The position numbers and the translations under genes are program-made. DNA of 64,000 nucleotides from assembly GCA_050013875.1 (NCBI GenBank), contig JBEKEK010000002.1:74823-138822 (forward strand), read 5' to 3'. A model generated the notes under the pieces. That model made no database searches and was not told the origin of the DNA. It saw only the letters and a program-made list of their open reading frames with translations. Source of the stretch: Trebonia sp050013875. GTDB taxonomy: Bacteria; Actinomycetota; Actinomycetes; Streptosporangiales; Streptosporangiaceae. Positions 17,171-26,255 of this stretch are shown here, piece by piece. Position 1 is the first letter of the stretch, and each line of letters starts with the position of its first letter.

Positions 17171-18334
17171 TTACCAGCCCTTGAGTACCTGCCGCGCCAT
17201 GACCATGCGCTGGACCTGGTTGGTGCCCTCGTAGATCTGGGTGATCTTGGCGTCGCGCATCATTCGCTCGACCGGGTAGTCGTTCACGTAGCCGTAGCCG
17301 CCGAGGAGCTGGACCGCGTCGGTTGTCACCGACATCGCGACGTCGGAGGCCAGGCACTTGCAGGCCGAGGAGAAGAACGTCAGGTCGTCCACCTTCTCCC
17401 CCTGCATGGCGCGCTCGGAGCGGGTCGCGGCGGCGTAGGTGAGCTGCCTGGCGCCTTCCAGTTTCATGGCCATGTCGGCCACCATGAACTGAAGGCCCTG
17501 GAAGTCGGCGATCGCGCGGCCGAACTGCTTGCGCTCCTTCACGTAGCCGACCGCGTAGTCGAGCGCGCCCTGCGCGATGCCGAGGGCCTGCGCGGCGATG
17601 GTGATCCGGGTGTGATCCAACGTGCGCAGCGCGATCTTGAACCCCTGGCCCTCCTCGCCGATCAGCCTCGTCGCCGGGATCTCGGTGTTGTCAAAGTAGA
17701 GCTCGCGGGTGGGCGACCCCTTGATGCCCAGCTTGTGCTCGGGCGCCCCGAAGGTGAAGCCGGGGTCCCCGTCCTCGACCACGAACGCGGAGATCCCGTT
17801 CGCGCCCTTGTCCGGGTCGCTCACCGCCATCACCGTGTAGTACTTCGACACGCCCGCGTTGGTGATCCACCGCTTGACGCCGTTGAGCACGTACCCGCCG
17901 TCCGTGCGTACCGCCCGGGTCCGCATCGCGCCCGCGTCCGAGCCCGCCTCCGGTTCCGAGAGACCGTAGGAGAACATCGCCTCGCCCCGCGCCACCGGCG
18001 GCAGGTAACGCTGCTTGACCTCTTCCGACGCACCGAGCAGGAGCGGCATGGTACCCAGCTTGTTCACCGCGGGGATCAGCGAGGAAGTGGCGCACGCCCG
18101 CGCGACCTCCTCGATGACGAGCGCCGTCGCCAGGGCGTCGCCGCCCGCGCCGCCGTAGGACTCCGGGATGTGGACCGCGTGGAAGTCCGCCTTGACCAGT
18201 GACTCGTACACGTCCCAGGGGAACTCCGCGGTTCTGTCTACCTCGGCCGCCCGAGGCGCGATCTTGTCATCGGCGAGCGCGCGGACCGATTCGCGCAGCG
18301 CCTGGTGCTCTTCGGACAGCTCGAAGGTGCTCAT
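17171..18334 (-). CDS. Acyl-CoA dehydrogenase
   Basis: The 387-residue protein is a full-length short/medium-chain-type acyl-CoA dehydrogenase. The N-terminal helical domain starts at FELSEEHQALRESVR. The signature FSYGLSEPEAGSDAGAM, the middle beta domain (GYVLNGVKRWITNAG) and the C-terminal ILGGYGY-like block LLGGYGYVNDYPVERMMRD are all present. The catalytic Glu is in YEGTNQVQ. It should make a trans-2-enoyl-CoA and pass electrons to the electron-transfer flavoprotein, whose genes lie in this window (61040-62806). This gene is commonly adjacent to purE/purK in actinobacteria. Confidence 0.92.
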   Translation of the reverse strand: MSTFELSEEHQALRESVRALADDKIAPRAAEVDRTAEFPWDVYESLVKADFHAVHIPESYGGAGGDALATALVIEEVARACATSSLIPAVNKLGTMPLLLGASEEVKQRYLPPVARGEAMFSYGLSEPEAGSDAGAMRTRAVRTDGGYVLNGVKRWITNAGVSKYYTVMAVSDPDKGANGISAFVVEDGDPGFTFGAPEHKLGIKGSPTRELYFDNTEIPATRLIGEEGQGFKIALRTLDHTRITIAAQALGIAQGALDYAVGYVKERKQFGRAIADFQGLQFMVADMAMKLEGARQLTYAAATRSERAMQGEKVDDLTFFSSACKCLASDVAMSVTTDAVQLLGGYGYVNDYPVERMMRDAKITQIYEGTNQVQRMVMARQVLKGW

Positions 18335-18377
18335 GGCACGATGCTAACGCCCCGGCCCGCGAGTGGTCGCGTCGCGC

Positions 18378-18599
18378 TCAGGCAGCCTGCTGCTCGGCGG
18401 CGGCCGCCGCGGGGTCGGCGGGCTCGGCGTGCGGGCCGGTCAACCGCGGCATCGTCGCCGCGTGGGCCGGCTGATGCCCCGCACTCTCGGGGGACTGGCG
18501 CGGCGCGGGCACCGTGCCCTTCGGTGCAGCGTGCTTGCCGCTCGACTTGTAGAGACCTAGTGAACGAAACGGACGGCTCTTGGACACAGAAAAAGCCAT
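18378..18599 (-). CDS. Small hypothetical protein upstream of the acyl-CoA dehydrogenase
   Basis: An ATG at 18599, preceded by AAGGGGG nine bases away, opens a 73-residue frame. The product is basic at the N terminus (MAFSVSKSRPFRSLG) and Ala/Pro-rich at the C terminus. There is no recognised domain, signal peptide or membrane helix. Support comes from the ribosome binding site and from its position in an otherwise empty 490-bp gap. A non-coding origin cannot be excluded. The rest of the gap (18600-18823) shows nothing convincing. Confidence 0.4.
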   Translation of the reverse strand: MAFSVSKSRPFRSLGLYKSSGKHAAPKGTVPAPRQSPESAGHQPAHAATMPRLTGPHAEPADPAAAAAEQQAA

Positions 18600-18823
18600 T
18601 GTTACTACCCCCTTGACCCCGTCACGCAGCGCGCCCACCCCACCGGGCACTCGCAGCCAGTCCCGTCCCAGCTGCCTGCGCTGGAACTAAGAATGCCCTC
18701 CAACGCACGCGCGAAACACCCGCAGACCAGCACCGTGCCCAAACTGATATCGAAGGACAACTGAGCGTGACAACAGCTAGCCCGACCTGCGGCATTTCAG
18801 CTGTAATGGCCAGCCGCAGGAGA

Positions 18824-19330
18824 TCAGAGCTTGGCCCGGAGGGCGGCACCCTTCGCCTGCGCCTGCGCGGTCAGCCGGGCCTGAAACTCGATCATCGCGG
18901 CGCGCAGCTCATCGTCGGCAGCGGCGAGGATGCGGACCGCCAGCAGCCCGGCGTTGCGCGCGCCGCCGACGGCCACCGTTGCCACCGGGATGCCGGCCGG
19001 CATCTGCACGATTGACAGCAGCGAGTCGAGGCCCTCCAGGTGCTTGAGCGGCACCGGAACGCCGATCACAGGCAGCGGGGTCACCGACGCGAGCATGCCC
19101 GGCAGGTGCGCGGCGCCGCCCGCGCCCGCGATGATGACCCGGATACCGCGATCCGCGGCCTGCTCGCCGTAGGCGATCATCTCGCGCGGCATCCGGTGCG
19201 CCGACACCACATCCGCCTCGTAGGGCACCCGGAATTCGTCAAGCGCCTCGGCTGCCGCCTGCATCACCGGCCAGTCCGAGTCCGAGCCCATCACCACGCC
19301 GACCAGCGGCGAATCACTCTGCACGGGCAT
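18824..19330 (-). CDS. purE: N5-carboxyaminoimidazole ribonucleotide mutase
   Basis: The 168-residue protein is a class I PurE. The N-terminal VGVVMGSDSDWPVM and the block VSAHRMPREMIAY are the substrate-binding signatures. GAGGAAHLPGMLAS and PVIGVPV complete the active site, whose conserved His is in SAHR. It converts N5-CAIR to CAIR in purine synthesis, using the product of PurK, whose gene lies 1.5 kb upstream on the same strand. A RodZ-like gene separates the two. The size is normal. Confidence 0.96.
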   Translation of the reverse strand: MPVQSDSPLVGVVMGSDSDWPVMQAAAEALDEFRVPYEADVVSAHRMPREMIAYGEQAADRGIRVIIAGAGGAAHLPGMLASVTPLPVIGVPVPLKHLEGLDSLLSIVQMPAGIPVATVAVGGARNAGLLAVRILAAADDELRAAMIEFQARLTAQAQAKGAALRAKL

Positions 19331-19359
19331 TAGCGTAACGGCTCGGGCGGCGTTACCCG

Positions 19360-20655
19360 CTAGCGCCGGCCGTTCACCAGTACGTGGTAGACGCTCTCCT
19401 GGTACTGGCCAACGCCGTTCGGGGGCAACTGGGTGAACCAGACCAGCAGGTACCGGGCCGATGCCGGGTGCGGGAACGTCAGCCGGACCGCGCCGCCGGT
19501 GTTGTCGGCCGTCGCCGCCACCCGGAAGTCCTGCGGGTCCATGCCGTCACCGACCTTCAGCTGCAGGTTCACGCCCCGGTAGTGGGAGAGGTCGACGAGG
19601 ACGCTGGTGATCGTGTCCTGGCGGCCGAGGCTGAGCAGCAGCCCGGTCCCGTCCTTGAGCATCCCGAACTGCGGGGTGGCGTACCAGTTGGTTGACCACG
19701 GCAGCGGCGGGTTGCGGCTGATCGTATAGGAGGCGCCGGACGGGTTGTCGCCGTCGCTCAGGCCGCCGGGGCCGAACGCATAGGCCGCCGCGACCGGCAG
19801 CAGCGTGACCGGCACGCTGGTGTGCGGCTGCGGCGCCGGGGATTTGGCCGGCTTCGCGGTGGCCTTGGCCGCCGCGGCGTGCTTGGCGGCGGTCTTGCGC
19901 GCCGCGGCGGATTTGCCCGCGGCGGACAGGCCGGCCGCCTTTGCCGAGGAGGAGTTGGCCACGTTCTTGGCTGGCGTGCTACCGGACGCCAGGCGGACGC
20001 CCACGACGACGGCGACTGCCAGCAAGGCCAGCGCGGCGGCGCCGGCCAGCAGGCGACGGTCGCGGCGGGTGCGGCGACTCGCGGCCGGCGACTCGGCACG
20101 GGGAGCGGGGGTCTCCCAGCCGCTCGGCGGCGCCGCCGTCCCGGCCGTCCGGCCGGACCCGGGCTGCAGGTCGTAGCCCGCGGCCATCATGTCCTCGGTA
20201 TGGTCCGCGCGCACCGGCGGCAGATCGAACCGGGTCACCGAGGGGTCATCGTGCACTACCGGCAGGTCGAAGCGCGTCGCGTCGGGGTCCTGGCTGTCCG
20301 CCGACGCGGGCACGGTTGGCAGGTCAAGCGAGGTGGCCTCAGGGTCGGCGCTGCCGGACGCACCGGCACTCGCGGCCCCGTTGGCACTCGCGGCCCCGTT
20401 GGCACCGGCAAAGCCGTTAACCCCGTGCGCACGCTCCTGATCGAACTCCTGGATCAGCGGCTGGGCGTCGATGCCGACCGCGCCGGCGATGGCGCGCACG
20501 TAGCCGCGCACGTACAGGTCGCCGCCGCACGCCTCGTAGTCATCACGCTCGATGCTGCGGATGACAGTGTCGCGGATCCGGGTGCGCGCACTGAGCTCAT
20601 CAACCGTCAGGCCCGCCTGGTAGCGCGCCTCGGTCAGCGATTCACCGACGGTCAC
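19360..20655 (-). CDS. RodZ-like HTH membrane protein with C-terminal beta domain
   Basis: A Cro/RodZ-type helix-turn-helix covers about residues 1-70 (GESLTEARYQAGLTVDELS; SIERDDYEACGG), as in HTH_25 proteins. A low-complexity Ala/Gly/Asn and Asp-rich linker with repeated FDLPVV-like blocks follows. One membrane helix (LLAGAAALALLAVAVVVGV) leads to an Ala/Lys-rich stalk and an extracellular beta-rich domain resembling discoidin folds (about 300-430). RodZ proteins link the cytoskeleton to the envelope. The cargo here is not known. The GTG at 20655 sits behind GGAGGG. The GTG at 20670 is an alternative. It lies between purK and purE. Confidence 0.75.
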   Translation of the reverse strand: MTVGESLTEARYQAGLTVDELSARTRIRDTVIRSIERDDYEACGGDLYVRGYVRAIAGAVGIDAQPLIQEFDQERAHGVNGFAGANGAASANGAASAGASGSADPEATSLDLPTVPASADSQDPDATRFDLPVVHDDPSVTRFDLPPVRADHTEDMMAAGYDLQPGSGRTAGTAAPPSGWETPAPRAESPAASRRTRRDRRLLAGAAALALLAVAVVVGVRLASGSTPAKNVANSSSAKAAGLSAAGKSAAARKTAAKHAAAAKATAKPAKSPAPQPHTSVPVTLLPVAAAYAFGPGGLSDGDNPSGASYTISRNPPLPWSTNWYATPQFGMLKDGTGLLLSLGRQDTITSVLVDLSHYRGVNLQLKVGDGMDPQDFRVAATADNTGGAVRLTFPHPASARYLLVWFTQLPPNGVGQYQESVYHVLVNGRR

Positions 20656-20794
20656 GAACCCTCCACTCACCGACCTGCACAGCGTTAATCATCTTGTGAC
20701 AAGATTAATTGTCGCAGATCAGCGGGCAAGCACGATCACGCATTTTAGCCAGCCTCCGACGAGGGCAAACCCGCCAATCTGGGGCTAGCTGCCG

Positions 20795-21946
20795 TCAGTC
20801 GCCGTCCTCGGTGCCCCAGCGGAGGTAACTGGCGGCACGGCGGGCGCGGTCGCGAATTTCTTCGACGTCGTCACCCGGTGCGCCGACAATCGTGACATGC
20901 CCTATTTTCCGCCCGAGCCTGACTTCCTTGCCGTAGAAGTGGACTTTGACCGCCGGGTCGGCCGCCATCACGTGGATGTACCGGTCGAACACGTCCGGGT
21001 CGGTGCCGCCGAGCAGGTTCGCCATTACGGTGAACTGGCCCGGCGGCGTCGTCGCGGCGCAGGATCCGAGCGGCAGGTCAAGCACCGCGCGCAGGTGCTG
21101 CTCGAACTGCGAGGTCCGCGCCCCCTCGATCGTCCAGTGCCCGCTGTTATGCGGCCGCATCGCCAGCTCGTTGACCAGCAGCCTGCCGTCGCGCGCCTCG
21201 AAGAGCTCCACCGCCAGCAACCCGGTCACGCCGAGCTCGGCGGCGATCCGCAGCGCCAGCGCCTCGGCCTCCACCGCCGTGTCCGGGTCAAGGCCAGGGG
21301 CAGGCGCGATCACCTCCCGGCAGATGCCGTCCAGCTGCACCGTCTGAACTATCGGGTACGCTGCCCCCTGCCCGGACGGCGACCGGGCGACCAGCGCGGC
21401 CAGCTCCCGGCGGAACGGCACGAACTCCTCGGCCAGCAGCGCGACCCCGTGCGCGACGACCTCCCCGGCCTCCGCCGCGGATTCGCAGACCCAGACGCCA
21501 CGGCCGTCGTAGCCGCCGCTGACCGCCTTGAGGACCACCGGCCACGAACCGCCTGCGAACTCGACGACGTCGGCCGCCGAGGAGACCGGCGCGTACCGCG
21601 GGCAGGGCACCCCGAGCGCGCTCAGCCGGTCCCGCATCGCCAGCTTGTCCTGGGTGTATTTGAGCGCGGCGGAACCGGGCCGGACCAGGACCCCGGCCGA
21701 TTCCAAGTCGGTCAGGACAGCGCCCGGCACGTGCTCATGGTCGAAGGTGATGACGTCACATTCGACTGCAAATGCTGATATATCGGGCAGGGAGAGATGT
21801 GACCCAAGTGCCACGTTGCGGGTGACGAGCGCCGCGCTCTCCGTTGGTGACTCAGCGAGTACCCGGAACGTCGCGCCCAGGCCCACCGCCGCCGCTGACG
21901 TCATCCGGGCGAGCTGCCCGCCGCCGACCATGCCGACAACCGGCAT
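20795..21946 (-). CDS. purK: N5-carboxyaminoimidazole ribonucleotide synthase
   Basis: The ATP-grasp enzyme starts with VVGMVGGGQLARM, the PurK phosphate-binding signature. DVITFDHEHVP and SGGYDGRGVWV follow, and the ATP-grasp block ELAMRPHNSGHWTIEG is near residue 280. It makes N5-CAIR from AIR, ATP and bicarbonate, and PurE then isomerises the product. The ATG at 21946 gives 383 residues. In-frame GTGs at 21955 and 21997 are alternatives, and the frame stays open to 22111 without family similarity. A short palindrome acccaatactgggt (22059-22072) lies upstream and may belong to the promoter. Confidence 0.94.
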   Translation of the reverse strand: MPVVGMVGGGQLARMTSAAAVGLGATFRVLAESPTESAALVTRNVALGSHLSLPDISAFAVECDVITFDHEHVPGAVLTDLESAGVLVRPGSAALKYTQDKLAMRDRLSALGVPCPRYAPVSSAADVVEFAGGSWPVVLKAVSGGYDGRGVWVCESAAEAGEVVAHGVALLAEEFVPFRRELAALVARSPSGQGAAYPIVQTVQLDGICREVIAPAPGLDPDTAVEAEALALRIAAELGVTGLLAVELFEARDGRLLVNELAMRPHNSGHWTIEGARTSQFEQHLRAVLDLPLGSCAATTPPGQFTVMANLLGGTDPDVFDRYIHVMAADPAVKVHFYGKEVRLGRKIGHVTIVGAPGDDVEEIRDRARRAASYLRWGTEDGD

Positions 21947-22202
21947 GCCGGTCACGGACTTCCGCGCGATCGGCCCGGCCGGCTCGCGGAGCCGCACGTC
22001 CCCATCAGAACCCGCAGGTGACAACGGTGAATACACGCCGTGTAGCCTACGCGGAATCACCCAATACTGGGTACAACTAACGTGACGACACGAGGCGCAG
22101 CGTCGCGGCACGCGTCACCCGGCCCCCCGGCTCCTGCTAAGCAATGAGCCGAGCCAGCTAACACCAGGTCACACTGGCCACGCCAGCCTGCAGGGAGTAC
22201 AG

Positions 22203-23609
22203 ATGACGGCGCTAGACGACGTTGAAGTAAGAGAGGGCACGTACGGCGACAAGGTCATCGCCGTCGAGCCCGGCGGAGCGGAATTCATCCCGCTCAGCGA
22301 GCGGCACGGCCGCCCGCTCCAGCTTTTCTGGACCTGGACCTCGCCGAACATGGAGTTCGCGACGATCTTCGTCGGTCTGCTCGGCGTCTGGGGGCTCGGC
22401 ATGAGCTTCTGGTCCACCGTCTTGGCCATCGTGATCGGCACCGGCCTCGGCTCCATCACCCAGGGCCTGCTGTCCGTACCGGGACCGCGCTACGGCGTAC
22501 CGCAGATGGTGCTGAGCCGTCTCGGCTTCGGGTACTGGGGGAATGCCCTGCCCGCCGGCATCAACTCAGTTGTCGCGGGGATCGGCTGGTTCGCGGTGAA
22601 CAGCGTCAGCGGCACGCTAGCGCTGAACTCGCTCACCCACATCCCCGAGGTCCTCTGCCTGCTGATCATCGTCGTGGTCCAGATCGTGGTGGCGTTCCTC
22701 GGCCACAACCTGATCCACGTGTTTGAGCGCTACGCCTTCCCGGTGCTGGTGGTCATCTTCCTGATCGCGTCCGTCTGGATGCTCTCCAAGGGGCACCCGG
22801 GCGCCAAGCACTCGACGATCCCGGGCGCCTTCCTTATCGAGCTGGGCGCGACGTTCGGCTACGCGGTGGGTTGGAACCCTTACGCGTCGGACTACACCCG
22901 CTATCTCAAGCCCGACAGCAACAAGCGGTCCATCGCCCTCTGGGCCGGGCTGGGCCTGTTCCTCTCCTGTGTCCTGCTCGAGGTCGTCGGCGCCGCCGCC
23001 GGGACGATCCCCAGCGTGGCGGCAGCCGCGGGGGCCAACCCAACGGCGGCCTTCACCAGCGTGTTCCCCAGCTGGCTGGCCGACCTGACCCTGCTCGCGA
23101 TCACCATCGGCGCGATCGCCGCCAACGCGCTCAACATCTACTCGGGCGCGATCTCGTTCACCGCGATCGGCATCAAGCTGCCACTGCACATCCGCCGCGC
23201 GATCGTGGCACTCGGGTTCGGCACGATCGGGTTCTTCCTCGCCTGGTCCGGGCTGAGCGACGCGGGCACCAAGTACAACAACTTCCTGCTGATCATCGCC
23301 TACTGGATCGGGCCCTGGCTGGCCGTCGTGTTCTGCGACGCGTTCCTGCGGCGCCGGAGGTCCACCGAGGAGAACGAGCGGCTGCTCTTCGACAAGAAGT
23401 ACACCAACTGGGCAGGCCCGGTGGCGATGGCGGTCGGGGCCGGGGTCTCGATCTGGCTCTTCGCCAACCAGAGCGAATACGTCGGCGTGATCCCCAAGCG
23501 CTGGGGCGCCGCGGGCGACCTCACCTTCGAGGTCGGGACCCTGCTCACCGCCGTGATCTACCTCACCTGGCGGCTGATCGCGGACCGGTCGGCCCGCGTC
23601 GCCAGGTAA
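22203..23609 (+). CDS. NCS1-family cytosine/purine permease
   Basis: The 468-residue protein has about twelve membrane segments. The NCS1 signatures include PLSERHGRPLQLFWTWTSPNMEFATI at the N terminus (shown in parts: PLSERHGRP, FWTW, PNMEF), SVPGPRYGVPQMVLSR and GWNPYASDYTRY. It should import a nucleobase or related compound with a cation across the plasma membrane. Purine salvage would fit the neighbouring purE and purK, but the ligand is not determined. AGGGAG lies five bases before the ATG. A strong hairpin terminator follows. Confidence 0.88.
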   Translation: MTALDDVEVREGTYGDKVIAVEPGGAEFIPLSERHGRPLQLFWTWTSPNMEFATIFVGLLGVWGLGMSFWSTVLAIVIGTGLGSITQGLLSVPGPRYGVPQMVLSRLGFGYWGNALPAGINSVVAGIGWFAVNSVSGTLALNSLTHIPEVLCLLIIVVVQIVVAFLGHNLIHVFERYAFPVLVVIFLIASVWMLSKGHPGAKHSTIPGAFLIELGATFGYAVGWNPYASDYTRYLKPDSNKRSIALWAGLGLFLSCVLLEVVGAAAGTIPSVAAAAGANPTAAFTSVFPSWLADLTLLAITIGAIAANALNIYSGAISFTAIGIKLPLHIRRAIVALGFGTIGFFLAWSGLSDAGTKYNNFLLIIAYWIGPWLAVVFCDAFLRRRRSTEENERLLFDKKYTNWAGPVAMAVGAGVSIWLFANQSEYVGVIPKRWGAAGDLTFEVGTLLTAVIYLTWRLIADRSARVAR

Positions 23610-23618
23610 CCCCGTGAG

Positions 23619-23655
23619 GGAGGTCTTCCGGGGGAAACTCCCCCGGAAGACCTCC
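23619..23655 (+). terminator. Strong intrinsic terminator after the permease gene
   Basis: A perfect 16-bp stem (23619-23634 with 23640-23655; arms begin ggaggtcttcc and end ggaagacctcc) encloses the loop aaact. It starts 10 bases after the permease stop codon. Confidence 0.9.
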
Positions 23656-23772
23656 ACCGGGGCAGCCCGCATCTCCTTAAGACAGAGCAACGATTCAGCC
23701 AACCCTTAACGTCGCAGCAAAGAGGGTCTACTACCTTGGGTGCCGTACCTCTAGGAAAGGGGCAAGGCGCGC

Positions 23773-24528
23773 ATGGTCCTCCCAGCTGCCGGACTTTATA
23801 CCCGATACCGCCATCTAATACCCGAGCTGCTCAAGTTCGGCGTCGTCGGTGGCATCGGGGCCGTGATCGACCTGGGCGGCGCCGCGGTGCTGCACGGCAA
23901 GTATCACGTCGGCCCGCTTGAGTCCAAGGCGATATCGACCATCATCGCGATGATCGTTACCTACCTTGGCTCCCGGTTCTGGACCTTCAAGCACCGCGAG
24001 AACCAGGCGCTGGGGCGCGAGGCCGGCCTGTTCATCGTGCTCAACGTGGTTGGCCTTGTCATCGCCGAGGTGGTGATCGCCCTGGTGACCTACGGCCTTG
24101 GCCTGCACAGCCAGCTTGAGTACAACGCGGCGTCCGTCATCGGCACCGGCCTGGCGACCATTTTCCGATACTTCGCCTACCGCCAGTGGGTGTTCACCGC
24201 CCCCGCCGAGCAGTCGGTGCGGGCGCCGGCGGCACCCGACGAGCTCGCGGCCATCCCCGACTATCCCCCGTGGGAGGGCGACCCGGCGTACCTTGCGGCC
24301 GAGGTCACGGCCGCGGCTTCGGCAACGTCGTGGGAGTCGGGCACCGCCCGCTCGTGGGGGTCGGACCCCGAGGCCACCCAGCCCTGGATGGAAAGCTCAA
24401 TTATCCCGAACGATCCCGTGGCTTCGCCCTTCTCCCCGGCCTCAGCCGGCACCGGGCAGAGCTTCATCGGGCGCGCCGACCCGGCTGCCGCTGGTGCACG
24501 TGGCCAGGGGCGTCACCGCAGAAGCTAG
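23773..24528 (+). CDS. GtrA-family membrane protein
   Basis: The 251-residue protein has a GtrA domain (residues about 18-140) with four membrane helices. It starts with LLKFGVVGGIGAVIDLGG and includes TYLGSRFWTFKHRE and a closing FRYFAYRQWVF. GtrA proteins are thought to help move polyprenyl-linked sugars across the membrane. The C-terminal 100 residues are polar, disordered-looking and family-unlike. An AGGAAAGGGG precedes the ATG. The stop overlaps the convergent histidine kinase gene by 4 bp. Confidence 0.85.
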   Translation: MVLPAAGLYTRYRHLIPELLKFGVVGGIGAVIDLGGAAVLHGKYHVGPLESKAISTIIAMIVTYLGSRFWTFKHRENQALGREAGLFIVLNVVGLVIAEVVIALVTYGLGLHSQLEYNAASVIGTGLATIFRYFAYRQWVFTAPAEQSVRAPAAPDELAAIPDYPPWEGDPAYLAAEVTAAASATSWESGTARSWGSDPEATQPWMESSIIPNDPVASPFSPASAGTGQSFIGRADPAAAGARGQGRHRRS

Positions 24529-25532
24529 GCGGGCCCGCTGCGGCTGGCCTTCGCATGGCTGCCCGGCGGGTTGCGCGGCAGGAACACCGCGAATACCGGC
24601 GGCTTCCGCCGGGCGAGGACGATCCGGCCGCCGTCGGCGGTGGCCATCGTGCGGGCAAGCGCCAGGCCGAGCCCGGTTCCCTCCGGCCGACCGCTGACGG
24701 AGCGCTCAAAGATCCTCGAGACCAGCTCGGCCGGCACCCCATCGCCCTCGTCCTCGACCTCGATCACCACCGAACTGGCCGACTGCGACCGGCGGATCGT
24801 CACCGTCCCCTTCCCGTGCATCAATGCGTTGTCCAGCAGGGTCGCGATGACCTGGGCGAGCCCGCCCGGCGTGACATAGGCCTGCAGCCGGGACTCGCCG
24901 ATCAGCACCATCTTCCGGCCGGCCCGGCGGAAGGCCGGCTCCCACTCGGTGATCTGCTGCAGCACGATCTTGTCGACGCTGATCCGGCCCGCGGAGCCGG
25001 CACCGACCCGGCGGGCCGGCGAGAGCAGCTGGCTCACCACATCCACGAGCCGCTCGGCCTGGGCCAGCGCCGCGGTGCCCTCCTCGCGGACCACATCCGG
25101 GTCATCAGCCGAGGCGATCATCTCCTCCAGCCGCATGGACAGCGCCGTCAGCGGCGTGCGGAGCTGATGCGAGGCGTCAATGGCGAGCTCGCGATCGGCC
25201 GTCAGCAGCTTGGTGACCCGGCGGGAGGCGCTGTCCAGGCCGTCGGCCACCTGATCGAGCTCGGTGACGCCGTAGCGGCGGCCGACCGGTCGGGGGTCAC
25301 CGGTGCCGAGCCGCCCGGCCGCCTCAGCCAGCTCCTCCACCGGGCGGGCGGCCCGGCGGGCCACCGCCCCGGAGAACACCACCGCCGCCGCGATCGCGCC
25401 GGCCAGCAGCGGCAGCCCGAGCGCCAGCAGGTAGTGGTCACGCTTGGCCGCCACCACCAGCAGCGGTACCGCCGCGATCAGCGTGGCGGCAACCGCGACC
25501 GCCGCCGCCGACAGCCAGAGCCGACCCCGCAC
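24525..25532 (-). CDS. Sensor histidine kinase
   Basis: The 335-residue protein has two N-terminal membrane helices (about 7-28 and 34-56) with almost no extracellular loop. A HAMP linker precedes the HisKA box with phospho-acceptor His122 (DASHQLRTPL). The HATPase domain shows N-box LLDNALMHG, DEGDGVP and GTGLGLALA. The absence of a sensing loop suggests that it senses membrane or intracellular signals. Its GTG start directly follows the stop of the regulator gene (TGAGTG), so the two are translationally linked. Confidence 0.92.
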   Translation of the reverse strand: MRGRLWLSAAAVAVAATLIAAVPLLVVAAKRDHYLLALGLPLLAGAIAAAVVFSGAVARRAARPVEELAEAAGRLGTGDPRPVGRRYGVTELDQVADGLDSASRRVTKLLTADRELAIDASHQLRTPLTALSMRLEEMIASADDPDVVREEGTAALAQAERLVDVVSQLLSPARRVGAGSAGRISVDKIVLQQITEWEPAFRRAGRKMVLIGESRLQAYVTPGGLAQVIATLLDNALMHGKGTVTIRRSQSASSVVIEVEDEGDGVPAELVSRIFERSVSGRPEGTGLGLALARTMATADGGRIVLARRKPPVFAVFLPRNPPGSHAKASRSGPA

Positions 25533-26207
25533 TCAGTCACCGCGCTCGAAGCGGAAGCCGACGCCGCGGACGGTCGTGATGTAGCGGGGGTGGTGGGCGT
25601 CGTCGCCGAGCTTGCGGCGCAACCAGGAGATGTGCATGTCCAGGGTCTTGGTGGACGTCCACCACTTGGCGTCCCAGACCTCGCGCATGATCTGCTCGCG
25701 GGTGACCACCTTGCCCGCGTCCCTGAGCAGGATCCAGAGCAGGTCGAACTCCTTGGTGGTGAGGTCGAGCTCGGTGTCGCCGTGCCAGGCGCGCCGGGCC
25801 TCCGCGTCCACCCGGACGCCGCGCACCGTCCCCGGCACCTCGGCAGTCCCCCGGCGCAGCAGCGCGCGGACCCGGGCAAGCAGTTCGGCCAGCCGGAACG
25901 GCTTGGTCACGTAGTCGTCAGCGCCCGCGTCCAGGCCGACAACGGTGTCCACTTCGTCGGCCCGGGCGGTGAGGATCAGCACCGGCACCGCGTGGCCCTC
26001 CGCGCGGACGCGCCGGCACACCTCCAGACCGTCCAGTTCAGGCAGCCCGATGTCCAGCAGGATCAGGTCGATGCCATCCGACAGCGCCCGTCCCAGCGTC
26101 GTCGGCCCATCCTCGGTGATCTCCACCTGATATCCCTCACGGCGCAGCGCGCGCGAAAGCGGCTCGGAGATGGAGGTGTCGTCCTCGGCCAGCAGCACTC
26201 GGGTCAT
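25533..26207 (-). CDS. OmpR-family response regulator
   Basis: The 224-residue protein has a receiver domain with acidic pocket EDD and phospho-acceptor Asp52 (LILLDIGLPELDG), and the conserved TKPF Lys. A winged-helix DNA-binding domain follows (LTTKEFDLLWILL; TKTLDMHISWLRRKLG; RYITTVRGVGFRF). It pairs with the kinase immediately downstream. The ATG at 26207 matches the family start. An upstream in-frame extension to 26252 is rejected. Confidence 0.94.
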   Translation of the reverse strand: MTRVLLAEDDTSISEPLSRALRREGYQVEITEDGPTTLGRALSDGIDLILLDIGLPELDGLEVCRRVRAEGHAVPVLILTARADEVDTVVGLDAGADDYVTKPFRLAELLARVRALLRRGTAEVPGTVRGVRVDAEARRAWHGDTELDLTTKEFDLLWILLRDAGKVVTREQIMREVWDAKWWTSTKTLDMHISWLRRKLGDDAHHPRYITTVRGVGFRFERGD

Positions 26208-26255
26208 AGCTAAATCGTAAAGCCACGGTAAAACACTCGCGCACCCCGACACGAC

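Noticed and set aside
24186..26213. 675-residue plus-strand frame across the two-component genes
   Set aside because: It is antisense to a clear kinase and regulator, is rich in Arg/Pro/Gly as expected of a GC-rich shadow frame, and has no recognisable domain.
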